Made by a program: the position numbers and the translations under genes. This document shows, piece by piece, positions 27,281-34,923 of a DNA stretch of 45,789 nucleotides (positions are counted from its first letter, which is position 1; the number at the start of each line of letters is the position of its first letter). The notes under the pieces were generated by a model. It ran no database searches, was not told the origin of the DNA, and worked only from the letters and a program-made list of their open reading frames with translations. The DNA comes from Actinomycetes bacterium (GTDB taxonomy: Bacteria; Actinomycetota; Acidimicrobiia; Acidimicrobiales; RAAP-2), in the NCBI GenBank assembly GCA_021790675.1, contig JAJYGN010000029.1, forward strand, positions 1 through 45,789. Reading direction: 5' to 3'.

Positions 27281-28060
27281 CTAGGGCGCGGGCTGCACCG
27301 CGGCCTCGTCGGCGCTGCGCTTGGTGCGACGACGGATCTTGCGTCCGAGCCAGGCGACCGGGTCGTACTGGGCGTCGACGACGCGCTCTTTCAGAGGGAT
27401 GATCGCGTTGTCGGTGATCTTGATGTGCTCGGGACAGACCTCGGTGCAGCACTTGGTGATGTTGCAGTATCCCAGGCCCATCTCCTCGCGCACGAGGTCA
27501 CGACGGTCGTTGGTGTCCAGGGGGTGCATCTCGAGCTCCGCGTAGCGGATGAAGAAGCGCGGGCCCGCGTAGTGGGCCTTGTTGTCTTCGTGGTCGCGAA
27601 TGACGTGGCAGACGTCCTGGCACAAGAAGCACTCGATGCACTTGCGGAACTCCTGGCCGCGCGCCACGTCCTCTTGGAACATCGTGTAGCCCCCTTCGGG
27701 CATCGGCGGCGGCAGCAGGGCTGGTACTTTGGCCGCCATCGCGTAGTTGAACGAGACGTCGGTCACCAGGTCGCGGATGATGGGAAATGTCCGCATCGGC
27801 GCGACCGTAATCGGACCTTCGGGCAGCTCATCGACGCGCGTCATGCACATCAGGCTGGGCTTGCCGTTGATCTCGGCCGAGCAGGACCCGCACTTGCCCG
27901 CCTTGCAGTTCCAGCGACAGGCGAGGTCGGGCGCGTCGGTGGCCTGGATGCGGTGGATGACGTCGAGGACGACCTCGCCCTCGTTCTGCTCGAGCGTGTA
28001 GGACTCGAAGTCCCCACCGCCAGCGTCTCCGCGCCAGACGCGCATCGTCACGTTCGCCAT
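27281..28060 (-). CDS. sdhB: Succinate dehydrogenase/fumarate reductase iron-sulfur subunit
   Basis: A 259-residue electron-transfer subunit. The [2Fe-2S] cysteines are in CRWNCKAGKCGSC, with the fourth in SLMCMTR. The [4Fe-4S] motif is CIECFLCQDVC, and the third cluster's cysteines are in CNITKCCTEVCPE. The tail is basic and proline-ending. The sequence and gene order resemble the Rv0247c-Rv0248c-Rv0249c enzyme of mycobacteria (Sdh1) more than the E. coli type. The ATG overlaps the sdhA TAA by one base. Confidence 0.95.
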   Translation of the reverse strand: MANVTMRVWRGDAGGGDFESYTLEQNEGEVVLDVIHRIQATDAPDLACRWNCKAGKCGSCSAEINGKPSLMCMTRVDELPEGPITVAPMRTFPIIRDLVTDVSFNYAMAAKVPALLPPPMPEGGYTMFQEDVARGQEFRKCIECFLCQDVCHVIRDHEDNKAHYAGPRFFIRYAELEMHPLDTNDRRDLVREEMGLGYCNITKCCTEVCPEHIKITDNAIIPLKERVVDAQYDPVAWLGRKIRRRTKRSADEAAVQPAP

Positions 28061-29874
28061 TACTTCGCCTCCTCGAGTAGTTGGGCCAGTTCGTCGGGCA
28101 TCGCCAGCAGGGCTGAGCGCTCGGTGCGGATCTCGGAGTCGAAGGACCCGTTGGTCATCTGGTGCGCGAAGTTGAACTTGCCGTATTCGGGGTCGGCCTT
28201 GGGGAAGTCGTCGCGGGTGTGCCCGCCGCGCGACTCCTTGCGGTTCGCCGCGCCCAGCGCGGTGCAGCGCGACACGCTGATCATGCTCGGCAGGTCGGTC
28301 GCCAGGTTCCAGCCGGGGTTGTAGGCCCGTCCTCCCTTGACCGAGAGGTTGCGCACGCGCTCGGCGAACTCGCCCAGCGCGTTGATGGCGAAGTCGATCT
28401 CAGACCCCGTGCGGATGATGCCGACGTTCGCCTGCATCATCTCCTGGAGGTCGCGCTGGACGTCGTAGGGGTTCTCGCCGTTCTCGTTCTCGAAGGGCGC
28501 CAGGGCGTCCTTGACTGCGAGCTGGACCTCGGCGAGGTCGAATCCCGTGGGACCGGCGCCGGACTCGATGTAGTCGGCCGCACTCATGCCGGCGCGACGA
28601 CCGAAGACCACGAGGTCGCTGAGCGAGTTGCCGCCGAGGCGGTTGGCGCCGTGCATGCCACCGGCCACCTCGCCCGCCGCGTAGAGACCGGGCACGCTGG
28701 TCGCCGCGGTGTCGGCGTCGACTTTCACGCCGCCCATGATGTAGTGGCAGGTCGGGCCGATCTCCATTGCCTCGCGGGTGATGTCCACGCCGGCGAGCTC
28801 CATGAACTGGTGGTACATCGAGGGCAGGCGCCGCCGGATGAACTCAGCCGAGCGCCGCGAGGCGATGTCGAGGTAGACGCCGCCGTGGGGGCTACCTCGG
28901 CCGGCCTTGACCTCGGTGTTGATCGCGCGCGCGACTTCGTCGCGCGGCAGCAGTTCGGGCGGACGCCGGCCGGCGGTGTGGTCGTCGTACCAGCGGTCGC
29001 CCTCTTCCTCGGACTCGGCGGTCTCGGCGCGGAACATGTCGGCGACGTAGTTGAACATGAAGCGTTGGCCTTCGCTGTTGCGCAGCACCCCGCCGTCGCC
29101 GCGCACGCCCTCGGTGACGAGCAGGCCGCGCACGCTGAGGGGCCAGACCATGCCGGTGGGGTGGAACTGGATGCACTCCATGTCGATGAGCTGCGCGCCG
29201 GCCCACAGGGCCATGGCGTGGCCGTCGCCCGTGGACTCCCACGAGTTCGACGTGAACTTCCAGGACTTGCCGACCCCGCCGGTGGCGAGGATGACGGTCT
29301 TGGCGGCGAAGGTGACGAACTCACCGGTGGGACGCCAGTAGGCGACGCAGCCGGCGATCGCGCCGTTCTCGTCGTGCACGAGGCGCAGCACCTTGCACTC
29401 CATGAACACGTCGGTGCCCATCGAGACGACCTTCTGTTGGAGGGTGCGGATGAGTTCGAGCCCCGTGCGGTCGCCCACGTGGGCCAGACGCGCGTAGCGG
29501 TGACCGCCGAAGTCGCGCTGGAGGATCTTGCCGTCCTTGGTGCGGTCAAAGAGCGCGCCCCACTGCTCGAGCTCTAGGACGCGCTCCGGGCTCTCCTTGG
29601 CGTGCAACTCGGCCATGCGGTAGTTGTTGAGCATCTTGCCGCCGCGCATCGTGTCGCGAAAGTGCACCTGCCAGTTGTCCTCGGCGTACACGTTGCCCAT
29701 GGCCGCGGCCATGCCGCCCTCGGCCATGACGGTGTGGGCCTTGCCGAGGAGGCTCTTGGTGATGATCGCCACGCGCAGGCCGCGCTGCTTGGCCTCGATG
29801 GCCGCGCGCAGGCCGGCGCCACCGGCGCCGATGATCAGAACGTCGTAGTCGTGGTGTTCGTAGGGAGAGGTCAC
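28060..29874 (-). CDS. sdhA: Succinate dehydrogenase/fumarate reductase flavoprotein subunit
   Basis: A 604-residue FAD subunit. The dinucleotide fold is YDVLIIGAGGAGLRAAIEA. The histidine for covalent FAD is in KAHTVMAEGGMAAAMG. Substrate-site elements are FHPTGMVWP, MHGANRLGGNSLSDLVVFG and GGHTRDDFPKADPEYGKFN. The protein is complete. The GTG start is preceded by AAGGA that overlaps the 3' end of the membrane subunit gene. It works with SdhB and the membrane anchor to feed electrons from succinate to menaquinone, or in reverse. Confidence 0.96.
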   Translation of the reverse strand: MTSPYEHHDYDVLIIGAGGAGLRAAIEAKQRGLRVAIITKSLLGKAHTVMAEGGMAAAMGNVYAEDNWQVHFRDTMRGGKMLNNYRMAELHAKESPERVLELEQWGALFDRTKDGKILQRDFGGHRYARLAHVGDRTGLELIRTLQQKVVSMGTDVFMECKVLRLVHDENGAIAGCVAYWRPTGEFVTFAAKTVILATGGVGKSWKFTSNSWESTGDGHAMALWAGAQLIDMECIQFHPTGMVWPLSVRGLLVTEGVRGDGGVLRNSEGQRFMFNYVADMFRAETAESEEEGDRWYDDHTAGRRPPELLPRDEVARAINTEVKAGRGSPHGGVYLDIASRRSAEFIRRRLPSMYHQFMELAGVDITREAMEIGPTCHYIMGGVKVDADTAATSVPGLYAAGEVAGGMHGANRLGGNSLSDLVVFGRRAGMSAADYIESGAGPTGFDLAEVQLAVKDALAPFENENGENPYDVQRDLQEMMQANVGIIRTGSEIDFAINALGEFAERVRNLSVKGGRAYNPGWNLATDLPSMISVSRCTALGAANRKESRGGHTRDDFPKADPEYGKFNFAHQMTNGSFDSEIRTERSALLAMPDELAQLLEEAK

Positions 29875-29884
29875 GGTCGTCCTT

Positions 29885-30697
29885 CTAGAAGAGCTTGTAG
29901 TCGGTCAGAGCGCCCGAGGCCACCAGGCGCACGTAGACGTCGGTGAGGGCGACGAAGATCAGCGAGGTCCACGCGAAGTTCATGTGCTTGGCGTTGAGCG
30001 GGGTCATGACCTTCCAGAACCAGTAGCGAATCGGGTGCTTCTTGAAGCTCTTGACGTGCCCGCCGAAGAGGTGGCGGCATGCGTGACAGCTGATCGAGTA
30101 CATCCAGAGCAAGATGGCGTTCGCAAAGAGCACCAGCGTGCCGACGGTCACGCCCCAGCCCTGTCCAGGTTGGCGCAGTGCTCGCAGCGCGTCGTAGGTC
30201 AGAATCACGTTAAAGACCACGCCCGCGTAGAAGAAGTAGCGGTGCATGTTCTGCATGATGAGCGGAAAGCGCGTCTCGCCCGAGTAGGTCGCGTGCGCGT
30301 CGGCCACCGCGCAGGCCGGCGGCGACCACCAGAACGCGCGGTAGTAGCTGCGCCGGTAGTAGTAGCAGGTCAGGCGAAAGCCCAGCGGGAAGATCAAGAT
30401 GATGAGAGCCGGCGACAGGTTCCAGTTGTGGAGGATGAAGCCGTGCGCCGAACCGGCCACGCAGCTGTTGGCCAGGCACGGCGAGTAAAATGGGCTGATC
30501 AGGTCACGGTGCACGCTGCCGGCGTAGTAGTTCTTGTTCTGAAAGGCGGCCCAGGTCGAGTAGATGACGAACGCGGTGAGGACCGACACCGTGACGACGG
30601 GTTGGATCCACCACCGGTCTTGGCGCAGGGTGGTGACGTCGGGCCCGCCGCGCCTACCCCCTAGGACAACTTTCGTCGAACTCTCCACGGCCGCCAC
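29885..30697 (-). CDS. sdhC: Succinate dehydrogenase membrane anchor (cytochrome b subunit, Sdh1 type)
   Basis: A 270-residue membrane subunit with about five helices: VVTVSVLTAFVIYSTWAAF, ALIILIFPLGFRLTCYYYRR, YFFYAGVVFNVILTYDALRA, TLVLFANAILLWMYSISCH and SLIFVALTDVYVRLV. Histidines at helix ends (HNWNLSP, QNMHRYFF, SCHACRHLFGGH) are candidates for haem or quinone sites. Length and content match the single large anchor of mycobacterial Sdh1 (Rv0249c, ~270 residues) rather than separate SdhC and SdhD. The GTG start has AGGAG 6 bases upstream. It is the first gene of the operon. A possible TAGGTT -10 box lies about 95 bases upstream. Confidence 0.85.
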   Translation of the reverse strand: MAAVESSTKVVLGGRRGGPDVTTLRQDRWWIQPVVTVSVLTAFVIYSTWAAFQNKNYYAGSVHRDLISPFYSPCLANSCVAGSAHGFILHNWNLSPALIILIFPLGFRLTCYYYRRSYYRAFWWSPPACAVADAHATYSGETRFPLIMQNMHRYFFYAGVVFNVILTYDALRALRQPGQGWGVTVGTLVLFANAILLWMYSISCHACRHLFGGHVKSFKKHPIRYWFWKVMTPLNAKHMNFAWTSLIFVALTDVYVRLVASGALTDYKLF

Positions 30698-30856
30698 GTC
30701 GTCTCCTCGCTATCTCTTCGCGAGGTCGCCCTCGCCCACGAATTTCCGCCCTCGGCACGCAAAATTCCGCGTCCCGCGGGATCGACGTCACTCAACCTAG
30801 CCCACCCGCGCGACTCGCTCGTACGGACCTCGGTCACGAAAACTCGTGAAAAATTG

Positions 30857-31831
30857 TTACGCGTCGATGGCGGCGACTTCTTCGTGCGGCGCTCCGGGCT
30901 CGACCAGCTCGGCGTGGGACCGGCCCGGCCAGCCGCGCTCGCCGAGGTACATCGTCAACTCGTTGGCGAACGTGCTCGCGGCTCGCGACAGGACGCGGTT
31001 GCGCGCCTGGACGAGGCCGATCGTGCGTTCGAGCACGGGTGACTGCAGGTGCAGCACGTGCAGGTTCGGGTGCGTCGAGGCCATCAGGCTCGGCACGATC
31101 GCGGCGCCCATCCCCGCGCCGACAAAGGCGTGGAAGGTCCCCATCTCGGCGCCCTCGAGAGCGATGGTGGGTATGACACCTGCACGACTGAAGGCCGCGA
31201 GGGTCGCCGCGCGGATGTCGTAGCCCTCGGCGAACATGATGAGCGGCACGTTGTCCAAGTCGGCGAGGTTCACCTTGGCGCGCGAGGCGAGCGGGTGAGA
31301 GTGCGAGACCACGACGACGAGACGTTCGACGGCGAGCATCGCGGATTCGAGACTCGCCGCGTGAAGGGGCATGATTGCGATCGCCAGATCCAACTCGCCG
31401 CTCTCGAGGCGCGTGGCGATCTCCTCGCTGTCGCGCTCGACCACGCGTAGCGAGATGCCGGGGTGGCGCCGGTGGAACTCGGTGAGGGCGTAGGGCAAGA
31501 GTGTCGAGCCGAGGCTCGGGGTGACGCCGATGGTGAGCTGTCCGCGCAAGATCTCGTCGACCTCGGTCACGGCGGTCAGCACGTCGTCGAGTCCCTCGAG
31601 CACGCGTCGCGCGAAGGGCAGGAGAGCGCGTCCGGCGTCGGTGAGGGCGACGGGGCGTTGGTCGCGGTGAAAGAGCGTGGCGCCGAGGATTCGCTCGAGA
31701 CGGTGGATCTGCGAGCTGATCGAGGGCTGGGCCACGTGCAGGCTGTCCGCGGCGGCCGTGAACTGCTGCTCGTCGGCGACCGCCACGAAACAGCGCAACT
31801 GTTGGACCGTCAGATCACGATTCATCAACAT
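30857..31831 (-). CDS. LysR-family transcriptional regulator
   Basis: A 324-residue regulator. The N-terminal winged helix-turn-helix reads LRCFVAVADEQQFTAAADSL and HVAQPSISSQIHRLERILG. The effector domain follows from residue ~90 (LTIGVTPSLGSTLLPYALTEF), with PLIMFAEGYDIRAATLAAF and GAGMGAAIVPSLMA, similar to CynR/OxyR-like relatives. The inducer is unknown. The ATG has GGAG 7 bases upstream. It is divergent from the exported-protein gene at 31902; the short gap contains the palindrome GATTTGAAATC (31864-31874), a candidate binding site. The C-terminal 30 residues (GRSHAELVEPGAPHEEVAAI) are an acidic extension. Confidence 0.92.
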   Translation of the reverse strand: MLMNRDLTVQQLRCFVAVADEQQFTAAADSLHVAQPSISSQIHRLERILGATLFHRDQRPVALTDAGRALLPFARRVLEGLDDVLTAVTEVDEILRGQLTIGVTPSLGSTLLPYALTEFHRRHPGISLRVVERDSEEIATRLESGELDLAIAIMPLHAASLESAMLAVERLVVVVSHSHPLASRAKVNLADLDNVPLIMFAEGYDIRAATLAAFSRAGVIPTIALEGAEMGTFHAFVGAGMGAAIVPSLMASTHPNLHVLHLQSPVLERTIGLVQARNRVLSRAASTFANELTMYLGERGWPGRSHAELVEPGAPHEEVAAIDA

Positions 31832-31863
31832 AGCTAACTCCTATCACATGGAGAGGAAAGATT

Positions 31864-31874
31864 GATTTGAAATC
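31864..31874. promoter_or_regulatory. Candidate LysR-regulator binding palindrome
   Basis: GATTT-G-AAATC in the 70-base gap between the LysR gene and the divergent exported-protein gene. LysR regulators usually bind such T-N-A palindromes next to their own gene. Confidence 0.4.
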
Positions 31875-31887
31875 TGTACTAGTTCAC

Positions 31888-31893
31888 TATACG
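31888..31893 (+). promoter_or_regulatory. -10-like box of the first exported-protein gene
   Basis: TATACG, 8 bases before the ATG at 31902; no ribosome site precedes that ATG. Confidence 0.45.
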
Positions 31894-31901
31894 TTATGCA
31901 T

Positions 31902-32474
31902 ATGACTTCAGTTCGACAAATCTTAAGAATCACGCTGGCCCCCGTGGCCGCCCTCAGTCTCACCGGTGTCGCGTCGGGCGTACTTGCCCCGGCCGCCCAC
32001 GCGGCATCGGTGTCACACGCCGTGAAAGTCACCAAGGTGAGCTTCAAGGGAACATACACGGGCACTATTGCCATGCTCTGGGACGCCAATACTGTCTCGG
32101 CCACGGCGGTGAAGGGCACCGGCGTCGGCACCCTGCTCGGCAAGAGCACCGTCATCGGAAAGGGCACCGCGTCCACGTCCAGCACCTGTGACCCGCTCTG
32201 GGGAGCGGGATCGATCACTGGCGGCGGCTCGAAGCTGCTGCTCAAGGTCGTCTCATCCTCGGCCACCAAGGCCTGCGCGGCCGGTGAGAGCGCGCCGACC
32301 ACGGTGACGGTGACCGGTGTCGCCAAGGTCATCGGTGGCGCGGGCAAGTACAAGGGGGCGAGCGGCACGTTGAAGATCAGCGGTTCATTCCAAATCCAGT
32401 CCAACACGGCCGGCTCGCACGAGACCGATTCATTCAAGGCGACCCTCTCGGGCGTCATCACGATCCGTAAGTAG
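31902..32474 (+). CDS. Exported protein of unknown function, beta-rich
   Basis: A 190-residue protein with a clear signal peptide: basic start (SVRQILR), a hydrophobic core and an AHA-AS cleavage site near residue 33. The mature part is rich in Gly, Thr, Ser, Val and Lys with alternating hydrophobic residues. It contains GGAGKYKGASGTLKISGSF, reminiscent of small secreted beta-barrels in actinobacteria and acidobacteria (allene-oxide-cyclase-like); that link is weak. There are two cysteines in the mature part (STCDPLW, KACAAG), which could form a disulfide. The start at 31902 is preferred because TATACG lies 8 bases before it; ATG 31896 is in frame. It is first of three consecutive exported-protein genes. 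Confidence 0.75.
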   Translation: MTSVRQILRITLAPVAALSLTGVASGVLAPAAHAASVSHAVKVTKVSFKGTYTGTIAMLWDANTVSATAVKGTGVGTLLGKSTVIGKGTASTSSTCDPLWGAGSITGGGSKLLLKVVSSSATKACAAGESAPTTVTVTGVAKVIGGAGKYKGASGTLKISGSFQIQSNTAGSHETDSFKATLSGVITIRK

Positions 32475-32500
32475 TTCTCGAACATCAGAGGAGGCAGTAC

Positions 32501-33160
32501 ATGAAGCGCATCATCTCTCTAGCCACCGCCGGGGCGATCGCCCTCAGTGGGGCGTCGTTCGTCGGCGTCGCGACGGCTAGCGCCGACACGACGACGACCA
32601 CGACTGGCCCGACGACGACCACGACGCTGGGTCCCCCGATCCAGGGTGTCGGCCCGCTCTCGGTCTACCTGAACGTCGACACCGTGGTCGGCAGCCGCGC
32701 CGCCCCCGGTGTGACGCCTGCGGTCGGTTGCGCCATGACCAACGAGTTCCTCGTTGGCCAGATGGTTGTCTTTCGGATGTCGGGCGTGAATGTCGCGGCG
32801 GGCGGCACGCCGCTCACGCCGGCCAACGTGATCAGCGCCAACGTCGTGATCCCGGGCGTCGCCGCGCCGTTGCCGATGAACTACGGCAACCACGGCACGG
32901 TCGCGTTCTGGACCGTGGGTTGGTCGACCGTCGGCTACCCGACTTTGGGCGTTGTTAACTTCCAGATCGTCGTGAAGACGGCCGCGGTCAAGGCCGTGAC
33001 CCAGCGCTACAAGGCGCGCATCGTCGTCAACAAGAAGGTCCGGTACGTCTGGCGCACCCGAGTCCTCAAGCCCGCCGTCGGCGTCCAGACCTTCACCTAC
33101 AGCCAAGCCGGAACCGCGGTCCCCTCTCAGCTCACGCTGAACGCCGCGCCCAAGGCCTAA
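32501..33160 (+). CDS. Exported protein with Thr-rich linker, function unknown
   Basis: A 219-residue protein with a signal peptide (MKRIISLATAGAIALSG, cleavage probably after ASA at ~28). The mature protein opens with a threonine-rich, proline-containing linker (DTTTTTTGPTTTTTLGPP) that looks suited to O-glycosylation or wall spanning. A domain of ~170 residues follows, rich in Val, Asn and Gly, with a basic segment RYKARIVVNKKVRYVWRTR. No known motif is recognised. GAGGAGG lies 7 bases before the ATG. It lies 26 bases after the previous exported-protein gene and is followed by a strong hairpin terminator. Confidence 0.75.
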   Translation: MKRIISLATAGAIALSGASFVGVATASADTTTTTTGPTTTTTLGPPIQGVGPLSVYLNVDTVVGSRAAPGVTPAVGCAMTNEFLVGQMVVFRMSGVNVAAGGTPLTPANVISANVVIPGVAAPLPMNYGNHGTVAFWTVGWSTVGYPTLGVVNFQIVVKTAAVKAVTQRYKARIVVNKKVRYVWRTRVLKPAVGVQTFTYSQAGTAVPSQLTLNAAPKA

Positions 33161-33165
33161 CACCA

Positions 33166-33199
33166 TTTGATGCCCGGGTCACCTGACCCGGGCATCAAA
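33166..33199 (+). terminator. Hairpin terminator after the Thr-linker exported protein
   Basis: A perfect 16-bp inverted repeat, TTTGATGCCCGGGTCA and its complement, separated by only 2 bases, starting 6 bases after the TAA. There is no long T-run, as is common in GC-rich actinobacteria. Confidence 0.8.
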
Positions 33200-33243
33200 G
33201 TATCCGCGCCGTGATACGCGCGACCTCTGGAAAGGACCAGGAA

Positions 33244-34923
33244 ATGAAGTTAGACCTTATGAAGAGCCGCCGAGTGGTGGTCCGCGCGGCCATCGGCGCA
33301 CTACTGCCTCTCACCCTTCTCGCCACCGCGGGCAGCGCCAGCTCGGGCCCGGCGGTGACCACTCTCGTCGCTCCTGCGATTCCCGGGGTGGCCGCGCTGC
33401 CATTCACGGGCATCACGGCGCCACCGGCGACCGCGAGTCCCACGATGGGCAACCTGACCTTGACTCCGTACTCGGGCGTCGAGGGCACCCCCTTTAGCAT
33501 CGCGGGCGCGAGCCTGCCCGCTAACACCCCCGTCACTCTGACCTGGTCGACCGCCAACGTCTCGTGGAACGTCGACGCTGAGCCGAACACGGTGAACTAC
33601 CTCGGTCGCGCCCAGACCAACTTCAACGTCGTACTCGCCACCGTCACCACCGACGCGAGCGGCGCCTTCTCCTACAAGACCACGGTGCCCGTAGACTTCG
33701 GCGGCACGCACGACATCTACGCCGTTGTCAATGGCGTCAATGTTCTCCACGGCGGCTTCGAGGTCTTTCGCACGCTCAGCGTCACCCCCAAGAGCGGACC
33801 GATCGGTACGCCGATTCACATCACCTACACCGGCATCGGTGCCTCGCTCTACACCGGCGGCGGTTCGGTACTGTGGGATAACCACTTCACCGGTGAGGTC
33901 ATGGCGAACTGGACCCGCGGAACGGCCAGCGTGACAATCCGCGCTGCCGGGCCGGTTGGACGCCACGTGATTCAGGTCGGTGACGGTATCGGTGTGCTCT
34001 ACATGAACATCATCCAGTCCCCGGTGCCCTACGCCAACGGTGGCTCTGCCATATTCACCACGACCAAGGGGCACGTGAATCTCGCGCCCTCCATCGTCTG
34101 GCCGACCCAGGTCACGCCCACGCTCAATCAGGTGACGACACTCTCGAACGCGGGTCTCGACCCGGCCAGCAAGGCTGTGGCGACTCTCTCGACGACGAGC
34201 GGTCCGGTGCTCTCCAAGACCAACGTCTCGGTGACGGGTCTCACGGGCACGGGCACCGATCAGCTGGTGTGGTCGACGGTCGTCGGCAGCCGGGTGAACT
34301 GCCCGACGTCCTCGTGCTGGGCCTTCCAGTCGGTCCCCCTGGGCTCGGCCGCGGTCGTGAACGGGGCGCTCAGCGCCTCGGTCACCATTCCCGACGGCCT
34401 GGGCGGCTGGCACGTCATCCAGGTAGTGAACGGCTCGAGCATCGAGGCCCAGGTCCCCTTCTACGTGAAGGAGAGCATCGTGCCTTTCTATGACAAGGCC
34501 GGGAAACTCCTCAGTATGGGCATCGCCACCTCTACCAAGTCAACCAGCGCCGCGGCGCTCGCCGCGGGCCAGTCGGGCGTAGGGACATACAAATTCAAGG
34601 AGGGCCAGGAGCTCACCATCAGTCTGAGGGGCGTCGGTTGGACCCAACTCGACAACACCCTGGCGGTTGACTACGACAACAGCCACATCGGATACGGTTG
34701 CGGCTTCAACTCCCAGGGTTACACGGTGATCCACCTCTTTGCCACCGGTGGCGTGGGCACTCACATCATTGACCTGTACCCCCAGCTCTACACGAACCAG
34801 CCGTCCTTTCCGAACACTCCCTACGGGATGCTGCCCGTGCTGAGTTACGCGCGCGACTTCCCGGGACTTGCTCTCGGCTATCAGGTTCCGTCATTTCACT
34901 TTGCGATCACCATCGTGAAGTAA
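33244..34923 (+). CDS. Large exported protein with tandem Ig-like repeats
   Basis: A 559-residue protein with an N-terminal signal peptide (RAAIGALLPLTLLATAGSAS). After an Ala/Pro-rich stretch, a related ending recurs about four times: GGTHDIYAVVNG, GRHVIQVGDG, GGWHVIQVVNG and VGTHIIDLYP. Openings such as LTLTPYSGVEGTPFSIAGAS and LSVTPKSGPIGTPIHITYTG resemble IPT/TIG or other Ig-like folds. It is therefore probably a surface or secreted adhesin-like or structural protein, with no enzyme signature. AAAGGA lies about 9 bases before the ATG at 33244. The 3' end overlaps the convergent MMPL gene by 17 bases, and a terminator hairpin lies just beyond. Confidence 0.8.
   Translation: MKLDLMKSRRVVVRAAIGALLPLTLLATAGSASSGPAVTTLVAPAIPGVAALPFTGITAPPATASPTMGNLTLTPYSGVEGTPFSIAGASLPANTPVTLTWSTANVSWNVDAEPNTVNYLGRAQTNFNVVLATVTTDASGAFSYKTTVPVDFGGTHDIYAVVNGVNVLHGGFEVFRTLSVTPKSGPIGTPIHITYTGIGASLYTGGGSVLWDNHFTGEVMANWTRGTASVTIRAAGPVGRHVIQVGDGIGVLYMNIIQSPVPYANGGSAIFTTTKGHVNLAPSIVWPTQVTPTLNQVTTLSNAGLDPASKAVATLSTTSGPVLSKTNVSVTGLTGTGTDQLVWSTVVGSRVNCPTSSCWAFQSVPLGSAAVVNGALSASVTIPDGLGGWHVIQVVNGSSIEAQVPFYVKESIVPFYDKAGKLLSMGIATSTKSTSAAALAAGQSGVGTYKFKEGQELTISLRGVGWTQLDNTLAVDYDNSHIGYGCGFNSQGYTVIHLFATGGVGTHIIDLYPQLYTNQPSFPNTPYGMLPVLSYARDFPGLALGYQVPSFHFAITIVK

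Noticed and set aside
28162..29577. Open frame of 471 codons on the plus strand opposite sdhA
   Set aside because: Shadow of sdhA; His/Val/Gly-rich with no motif.
30698..30856. Hairpin CACGA-AAAC-TCGTG after the LysR gene and similar short repeats upstream of sdhC
   Set aside because: The stem is only 5 bp without a T-run, and the repeats (around AATTTCCG and AAATTCCG) are short and imperfect; not distinguishable from chance.
32584..32638. ACG/ACC triplet run as a tandem repeat or phase-variation tract
   Set aside because: It encodes a Thr-rich linker with mixed codons; the nucleotide repeat is imperfect and unlikely to slip.
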